Origin: Lytechinus pictus
Taxonomy: Eukaryota; Echinodermata; Echinoidea; Temnopleuroida; Toxopneustidae
DNA length: 64,000 bases
Reading direction: 5' to 3'
Assembly (NCBI RefSeq): GCF_037042905.1
Contig: NC_087252.1
Span: 16,483,701-16,547,700 of the forward strand
The notes beneath the pieces are model-generated. The model was not told the origin of the DNA. It saw only the letters and a list, made by a program, of their open reading frames with translations, and ran no database searches. A program made the translations under genes and the position numbers. Every line of letters begins with the position of its first letter. The first letter of the stretch is position 1. This document shows positions 56,957 to 64,000 of the stretch, piece after piece.

Positions 56957-58130
56957 ATAAGGGATGCTCCGGGCTGAAAATAACATGATTTAAACAGATG
57001 AAGAATAATCAAAATATAAACAAAACACTGAAAATTTTATCCAAATCGGACAACAAATAACAAATGGCATTTTAAAGATATGCATTATTCCGGTGCAACA
57101 CTTCTAGGCATGTCTTCATGAATATTCAATGAGCAATCATGATGTCATATTCCCACTTGTTCTTTTTTACTTTTGTATTTTAATATGAAATAGTTTAGAT
57201 CTATTCAAATTTTTTTCTACCAATAACTGAAAAAATTGGACAACTGTGCATTCATTGCTGCAACTATTTAGCATCTAGAGCCACATAATCACAGATGTAT
57301 GAAAAAATGAAACAATTGATATTTCATGTAGGGCCTAGGCCTAGATCTAGTACTTATTTAATAACATTTAAGAAAAAGGAAAGTAGGGATGTGACATCAG
57401 CCCACCTAATGAATATTCATGATGATGTGCAATTGTGCCTCGAGACCTCGACTATAGACATAGTCTAGACCGCCTAACTATTTTCACAAACTAATGCTAA
57501 TGCCCCCCCCCTCCCCTGGGGGGGGGAGGGGCACTCAAATGTATTGATGTACACACGCCTTGCCAAATTATTTCCAAACACCCCTAAATGACATTTTCTC
57601 TGTGTGCAAAATAACCCCCCTAAACAAGTTTTTCGCGGGCTTTATTTACACATTTTTTGGCCTCTAAACAAGTTGTCACCAGAATATGACCCCGGGGAAA
57701 AAGCTTGGGGAAAAAAACATATCCTAATCTAGAGTATATTTTTTCCCCTAAGCACATTTGGCTAGTCTTAAAAAAAAGAAAAATAGCTTTGGCCAGTTTG
57801 GGAAAAAAACATACCCTAAAATACGTTTGACCCTGCGATTGACCACTGACCACCCTTTTTTTAATCTGTTTTTAATAATACCCTTTTCACGAGTGCATGC
57901 GCGGCCGGCGTCCAAAACTAAAAAAACACCCCTTTAAACATGCTTTTTTTCGTCACACGTTTGTACAGCGGTATAATATATATTTCATATCTGACTGCGC
58001 CTAATGCCTATTAAGAGTAATGTTAAACTGTGAATGATTGAAATTCAATAACTTAATTGTCATTTGTTATCCGATTTTGATGAAATTTTCAGCATTTTGC
58101 TGTGATTTTTCAGCATTTTGCTGTGAATTA
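56957..58130. mobile_element. Degenerate TTAA-family element with an insertion
   Basis: The left part (AATAAGGGATGCTCCGGGCT, ATTTTATCCAAATCGGACAA) and right part (TTGTTATCCGATTTTGATGA) are the inverted halves typical of this family. About 57500-57960 is foreign: C- and G-runs with ACACCCCTAAA and TTCACGAGTGCATGCGCGGC words, distantly like the 14.5-15.0 kb element. Confidence 0.5.
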
Positions 58131-58317
58131 ATTAGATCTCGATCTACAACAATCTAGATATCTAGGGCCAGGGGCCTAGGCCTAACCAAAAGTTAGATGT
58201 AATTTATTTTTTAGCCTGGAGTAGGGCCTAGGCTACCCCTTAGTTTTAATAATATTTTGAAGTCATGTTTAACTTTATATTAGGGCCTAGTCCTAGACCA
58301 GAAGGAGGCGCGATTAA

Positions 58318-58520
58318 GAAGGAGGCACGATAGCTCAGTCGGTAGAGCGGGGGTTTCGGATTCCGGTGACCCGGGTTCGATTCCCAAGTGGTGCGCTAGT
58401 GCCCTTTGGTAAGGCATTTATCCTCATTACCAGGCCCCTCGGAGAGGACCTTAAGCTGTCGGTCCCCTGGTTGCTTGCTCACAGGCATTCGTGCTTTCTT
58501 CATGTTCTTAGCAGTCAGGT
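58318..58520 (+). mobile_element. tRNA-derived SINE
   Basis: GGCACGATAGCTCAGTCGG (A box) and GGGTTCGATTCCC (B box), then the same body as 42325-42530. The acceptor arms (GGCACGA, TGGTGCG) pair poorly, and the fixed 3' body shows this is a SINE rather than a functional tRNA gene. Confidence 0.9.
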
Positions 58521-59165
58521 AAAAAACCTCGATATAACATAACATAATTATAAAGACCATCCATGGGCATGGACCATGCGCATGCCATGCCTACTAAGTG
58601 CTAAAATAAAATAAAAAGTAAAGTCAAACTTCACAAACTTGGCCTTGGCTTGGGTAGCCAAAAAGAAAAACGAAACAGGATTTTTTTTTATCAGCAGACA
58701 GCATGCATAAATTGCATTAACATTACAACATGATCAAAATTAAACAGTTGGATTTTTCATATAGGCCCTATATAAAATGAAAATATTCATAACGAACACA
58801 CGTCAAATTTGTCAAGCAAAACTTAATAATATCATTCGGCTACACACGAAGTGTGACACGAAACACCAAGTGAACATTTTTAACACGTCGTCGATCGAAG
58901 GCAAACTTGCTCGGTTTACTCGACGTCCGCAATTGGAACAACTTTCTTCCCGCGCCCGTTGTCACTCACACATTTTCACAAAATCTCACATTTCTCATTA
59001 TTCCTTTGCACTGATTAAAACGTACTTTCATTGCATGCAAAATAAAAATATCGCTTTTTACCTTCTGCCAACGATGAGCGAAAGAATCGTCTGGATATTG
59101 TTACAAAAAGGTTATCCAAGGGCCCAGATGTGGGGATTTGTTTATCCAAAATTCTCGTAACTCAC

Positions 59166-59256
59166 CGGCTAAATTTCACGCGGGAGATGCCTCGCGAAGA
59201 TTTCTATTGGACGATGACCGCCGACCGCAGCGCAGGCATTAGGAGTAAGAGAGACT
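59166..59256 (-). promoter_or_regulatory. SLC20A (PiT): Inferred non-coding first exon of SLC20
   Basis: GC-rich minus-strand sequence ends at a consensus donor, TAGCCG|GTGAGT (donor 59165-59160), 3.1 kb upstream of the exon that carries the start codon. It is the only CpG-bearing, repeat-free candidate between 56.0 and 59.4 kb. Transcript evidence is absent. Confidence 0.45.
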
Positions 59257-59281
59257 GACGCCTACCACAGTTTATTTTATA
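59256..59281 (-). promoter_or_regulatory. Candidate SLC20 core promoter (TATA + initiator)
   Basis: TATAAAAT (59281-59274) is followed 25 bases downstream by TCAGTC (59258-59253), an initiator-type motif. Inferred from motifs only. Confidence 0.4.
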
Positions 59282-59714
59282 ATCGTGCGAACAATCTCAT
59301 AGATGCGTGGAGGATCATGACGCAAAACGAGTTTGGTAACCAGTCTTTCATTCATTCATGCTGCATCCTAGCTCCATGTGATGTACATGTGATCGTTGGA
59401 GTAAAATAACAACAAAGAATGCAAGGGGAAATAGTACGACTAGTCTATTCCACCATACGCCGACATTTCCATATTCTCCGAACACGTGTGTGATAGGAGA
59501 TTTATTAGCCGGGATAAAGATCGGATGAAGCCTATGTAATAATCAAGCAGAGAACTAGCAGGCGTGCAGTGCAGAACAAAAAGCGCGGGGACAGGGGCTA
59601 GGGGTGGAGCGAGCGGGTATTGCCAGGGTAACACGGGGGGGGGGGTGTACGCGTGGTGTTTTGAGGGGCGTATATAATTTACAGATAAATTAAAAAAGGA
59701 AAGAAAGATCTATT

Positions 59715-60296
59715 GTACCGTAAGGGCACTAGTATTCAACCCGTTTGGAGAGTTTCCTCAAATATATAGAAATATAGAATTTACCTGAATTTCAGACCCG
59801 TCTTATTTTCAAGAGCAAATGCTGGTTATTCTTTTTCCGTTATTTTTTTCTTCAACCAGTTGACTGTGTGCGCGGGCGATCGAATTATACGGCGACGGAT
59901 TTTGGTACTAGTATTCAACCCGTCGGCACTATTCAACCTAGCGATGAAAGATGGCCCTGTCTCTCAATCTGCCCTTGTCCCATCCGACTATGGACTAGAC
60001 CATTTGAGATGAGACCATAGATCTAGATCTAATTTAGCAATCTAAACCCTTTTGAGATTTGCTATCAATCCTCACTAGGTTGAATACTAGTACCATTCAG
60101 TGCAAAAGGCCATCGCCGCATAATTTGATCCTCCGCGCATACAGTCGACAGATTGACAAAGAAAATATCGACAACAGATTACCCTGGAAATAACAAAGGT
60201 ATGAAATTAAGATAAATTCCCTATTTCTAAATATTTTGGGGAATATGTCAAAATCTTTGAATTATGCCGGGTTGAATACTAGTACCCATACGGTAC
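59715..60296. mobile_element. Inverted-repeat element with four ACTAGTATTCAACC motifs
   Basis: TACCGTAAGGGCACTAGTAT at the left end matches, inverted, the right end near 60268-60296. Two further internal copies of the motif face each other (59907-59922 and 60078-60093). Target duplication not identified; non-coding. Confidence 0.7.
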
Positions 60297-60299
60297 TTG

Positions 60300-61570
60300 A
60301 TAAAAAGTACATTTCCTTGATTGCGATCCCCCCCCCCCCCATTTAAAGGTGAAATAGTCCTTAAAAATAGTCTTTCAAAACTAAAAAGGGCCTCAGAATA
60401 TAAGGGCCAACCTTTGCCAGTCTCGCATTAAAATATCAAATATTATGGCTCTCGGGGGGGGGGGGGCGGGGCATGGGCCGGAAGCTTGGGGGCGCTGAAG
60501 CATATTTGGGGTGAGCATATACTTAAGGTAACATGGTTGATGATGGTGATGAGGATGATGTTTCACACACATGGACATGCAGCACCCCCTGGAAATCAGA
60601 TTGGTAGGCCTATGCTGAAATTTATTATTATTTTTTGCTCGTCAACCCACTCCCCCCCCCCCCGGCCCCTCCCACCACCACCAGTTCCCAAGGCACCTGA
60701 TTTGCCCCTCCCTATACCTGGATAACACTGTACTGATCGGCGGTTAGAAATCCGTTCTGGAATCGGATTTCTGATCGAGGGTCATTTGAGGAACACTCGA
60801 GAAAAGATTGCATGCCCGGAAGAGCCTTTAATCAAAAGATGCTAATTGTAGATTTGTTCTAGATAATGTTTAGACAGACGCTGTTTATATGTCGTTATCA
60901 GATTATTATTAGGAATCTCACACTTCAATGCTATCAAGAGTTCAGATTCGATTGCTCATGAGCAATCGAATCATGAGAAAACCTTCCAAGCAACTCATGG
61001 GTCGCGGAACCCCCGGCTTTGAAAACCGTGAGTGATCGTGTGTGTGTGTGTGGGGGGGGGGGGCACTCACATATATTGGTGATACGGGGACGAGCCGCTT
61101 TGATGACCCCCTTGATTCAGACCTAATTTTCAGTTCTCTAGATAATTCGAATGACAAAAATTTCGTTCAAAAGCCCGCAAGACCCCCGTTATATACCGAC
61201 GAAACATAGTGCAGAAAATCACAACTCAATTGTAATTTTCACGATTATTCTACATTTAATGACAAATAATGAGGGAGAGGGCTGATCACACCGGTTCGAC
61301 GTCCCCTGCAACCCACTCCCGCCCAAGGAGTCAAGTCGTTTGGCTTTGAATTTTCACTTGTATTTTGTTTGTCCTTTGTAGACCAATTATATATATTCAA
61401 TTTCAATTTCATTTTTCAACAGAACAAAGTAAAATGATCGAAAATAATTACAATGACATTTGCAAATGAAACTTATACAAACAATTTAAATTGAGGTTTG
61501 TACAATACATGATAATTATCCATAAGTAACACAAAACAAAGTATTATTTATTAAGCAAATGATGTAAGTC
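60300..61570. other. Intergenic, low-complexity runs
   Basis: C-run at 60329, G-run at 60455, C-run at 60653, (TG)n followed by a G-run at about 61038-61062, and an 11-bp hairpin GATTGCTCATGAGCAATC at 60951-60968. No gene. Confidence 0.55.
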
Positions 61571-61575
61571 CTTAA

Positions 61576-62097
61576 AGGGGAAGTTTACCCTGACGAAATG
61601 TTTATTGTAAAAATAGCAGGAAAAAACAATAAAAAATATTGCCGAAGGTTTGATGACAAAATCCATAAAAAAATATAAAGTTATTAGAATATTAATTACT
61701 AGTATTTGATTTGTGACGTCATAATTATGTGAGCAGCATTCCTACATAGCGAATTGTAAAAAAATCAATGAAATTTCATTTTCTCAGAAAATTGAAAATG
61801 TTTTAAGGTATACCTTTTGTATAACAATAGAAAAATAAGTTCACACCCGATCATGAATAGAAAACAAAAAATAAGTCATCAGGAACCATTAAAAAAAATG
61901 AAATTCATGAATTTTATATCACACAACACATGGGGAAGCTGCTCGTTACTTTATGACGTCACAAATCCAAAAGTTAAAATTCCAATAACTTTCTTCATCT
62001 TTATATAACGGATTTTCGTCAAACCTTCACCAATATTTGTTGAAATATCTTTTCTGCTATTTTTACAACAAACTTTTCTTTAGGGTGAACTTCCCCT
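61576..62097. mobile_element. TTAA-flanked element, AGGGGAAGTTTACCCT ends
   Basis: TTAA at 61572-61575 and 62098-62101. Ends AGGGGAAGTTTACCCT and, inward from the right, AGGGGAAGTTCACCCT. Confidence 0.88.
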
Positions 62098-62109
62098 TTA
62101 ATGTGAGGA

Positions 62110-62798
62110 TTCCAATAAATTTCAGTTTGTTTATTATAACATTTTGAGACAATAAACTCTATAAAACTCGGTCTGAGATCTCTGTTAGGCCGATTATATT
62201 GCAAACTGATCAACTAAATGAGTTGTTATACACTGCAAAAACGCTTTAAGCACGTTGATCAAACTCGTTGATCGACAATGCTATATATGTTATTTAAAGT
62301 TATAAAAAAGGGGTGTTTAAAAGGTCAAACAATTTAAAAAAGCAATTAATATTGTTTAAAAGTTAAAAAGTTATAGCGACGGGCTTAAACAAAGTGCTAT
62401 TTTAACCGTGTGGAAAGGTGGAGCACGGTGCCCCCGGTACTACAAGGGTTAGTGATGACCCCCCCCCCCCCCCCCCCCCCGTGCAGTTTATCCTATAAAG
62501 CGTTTCCTTTCAGATATTACTGCCTTCCCTTTTCCATTATTCCTAGAGGCAAATTGATCCTATCACCTTATGGCTTATAAATGACATCAATTCGGTGACG
62601 GTCTATCCTTTTGTGCTCTGAAAAGATCTTTGAATCAAAATCAGTTAAATCAATGTTACTTCCGTTTTTTCTTATCAAAATTATGATATTTTACAACATA
62701 ACAAATTGAAGGAACGGAGGCCAACACCATTGCGACTATATTATTACGTAGCGAACTACAGGGGGGGGCAAGCAAAGGAAGATGTCCCCTGTCCCACA
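62110..62798. other. Intergenic, no gene
   Basis: Contains an uninterrupted C-run of about 22 bases near 62459-62480 and a G-run at 62761. Confidence 0.55.
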
Positions 62799-62950
62799 GG
62801 GAGCGTTTCATCAACATTTTCGTCCGACAAGTTGTCAGTGTCAGGTCTGACAGCTTTCCTTGATTTTGATTGGCTGAGAAGCACTGTTACCAAGGTAACT
62901 GTCGGATAATATGGGGACTTGTCGGATATAAGTCTTTTCATGAAACGCCC
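62799..62950. mobile_element. GTTTCAT foldback MITE
   Basis: GGGAGCGTTTCATCAACATT at the left, a TTGATTTTGATTGGCTGAGA core, and TTTTCATGAAACGCCC at the right. Confidence 0.8.
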
Positions 62951-63551
62951 AAGATCTCTGTCAAATCCTATATGCTTATTTAGTTTTATGATTTATTTAA
63001 ACAAAAGAACAAATCGGGAAGTGTTCCTGATGACTCTTTAACCTACATCGTTGTTTTATTTTCAAAAATGATTATATAGCTCGATCGCTTCGTTTTGTAT
63101 TGAGCGCTTTACATGCAGAGGGGCTATAGTTTTGTATAAGTCCCCGATGCTATTTTGGATATTCCGAAAGATAAATCGCCCCCATCCCTTTATTAAATAT
63201 TTCGCCATTTATTTTGTATTTCTATTTCTTATGCCTCAGGTGCGATTTAGCTTTTTTCCAGGGGGGGGGGGGTGACCAGACGGACCGTCACCTTTTTAAA
63301 CCCCCTTAGGTGATGTTTTCCAGGCATCTATACTAATGCAAAGGAGTCACTTAAAGGAAGTTCATGATAACATCTTTTTAAATCAAGTATAATAGTTTAA
63401 TACACAGTCCCATAGCTATATTATGATTGTGTTTGGTAAAAAAAAATCCACCAATGAATTATCTATGTATTAATGATATGGTAATCAAGCTACATACTTT
63501 TGTGAAACTTTTTATGGTGGAATAATTGCGTAAACAAAAAAAGTTAATTGT

Positions 63552-63585
<34 letters not shown>

Positions 63586-64000
63586 GATAGCTGAACATGT
63601 TGATATACTGACCTGCAAAAGTACTTGTTTGCAGTGAACAATCGATGCAAGCGCGAAGCGCGAGCTATAAAAAAATTGAGATTCCGACCTGAAAATTGGA
63701 TCGACACTCTTTGGTAATCATGCACATTATTTTATTTAAAACTTGGCAGCCAAGGGGGCGGGGTTTAAACCCACTACCCCCCGTATATCACGGGACACAT
63801 TGTGTCTACAGAGAGATACTGCAGTGGTCGGGCCTGGCATTCATATGGACTTACTTTTCAAGTAATAATATTTAAAAAAATGGAGAGGAATAAAAATGAA
63901 TAATAAGGAAAGGAATAAAGGAGAAGTTAGACTATAAAAAAGAGGTCTGACTCGCGCCCTCCACCCTGCTTTGCCGCTGGTGAAAAAAGTATAATGACAC
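62951..64000. other. Intergenic, microsatellite and hAT-like debris
   Basis: An (AT)n run at about 63556-63583, a G-run at 63260-63271, and GCAAGCGCGAAGCGCGAGCT at 63649-63668, the palindrome module seen in the hAT elements. The latter probably belongs to an element continuing past the window end. Confidence 0.5.

Noticed and set aside
58318..58394. tRNA gene
   Set aside because: Same SINE structure as the 42.3-kb copy; acceptor stem is imperfect.
58777..59160. 127-residue plus-strand frame
   Set aside because: Antisense to the transporter's upstream intron, no domain, composition like random AT-rich DNA, no splice or promoter support.

Overview
The window looks like animal genomic DNA, most probably from a sea urchin or a close echinoderm relative. 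It is AT-rich, intron-containing and packed with repeats. The evidence is a split metazoan-type transporter gene, tRNA-derived SINEs, many short palindromic DNA transposons, and a foldback transposon with 15-bp terminal repeats like the TU elements I recall from sea urchins. Species assignment rests on pattern recognition; no database search was possible.

The one complete, confidently identified gene is a type III sodium-phosphate cotransporter (SLC20/PiT family) on the minus strand. Ten coding exons run from 56.0 kb down to 35.6 kb. All junction phases agree and give a 545-residue protein with both halves of the PiT signature. A non-coding first exon with TATA and initiator motifs is inferred near 59.2 kb. 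The 3' untranslated region lies below 35.6 kb, but its end is not determined. A second minus-strand gene is represented by a clear first coding exon at 16.7-16.85 kb of unrecognised family. A third protein-like minus-strand fragment, at 30.6-31.0 kb, is frameshifted or terminal.

Layout: 0.4-5.8 kb is a 5.35-kb foldback element with an 8-bp target duplication, carrying nested hAT-like insertions. 6.1-7.0 kb is a TTAA-flanked element. 7.2-10.5 kb holds a nested inverted repeat and a ~390-bp satellite. 12.2-13.9 kb is a hAT element inside another hAT element. 14.3-15.1 kb is a repeat with an inserted G/C-capped element. 19.5-22.8 kb holds a Harbinger-type MITE and a decayed Harbinger transposase. 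24-28 kb has more hAT and TTAA elements. 28.4-28.8 kb is a cluster of a short palindrome-paired motif. 31-35 kb holds foldback MITEs downstream of the phosphate transporter. The introns of that gene (36-56 kb) hold a LINE tail, a piggyBac-like relic, a transposon carrying nuclear-receptor-type DR1 sites, a SINE, a ~950-bp minisatellite and several TTAA-flanked elements. 58-64 kb holds a SINE, an inverted-repeat element and further MITEs.

No prokaryotic operon, CRISPR array or intact transposase gene is present. The most unusual material is the transposon architecture rather than a new pathway: foldback arrays, G-run/C-run-capped hAT elements, regularly spaced GC palindromes, perfect palindromes in the piggyBac-like relic, and DR1-bearing repeats in an intron.
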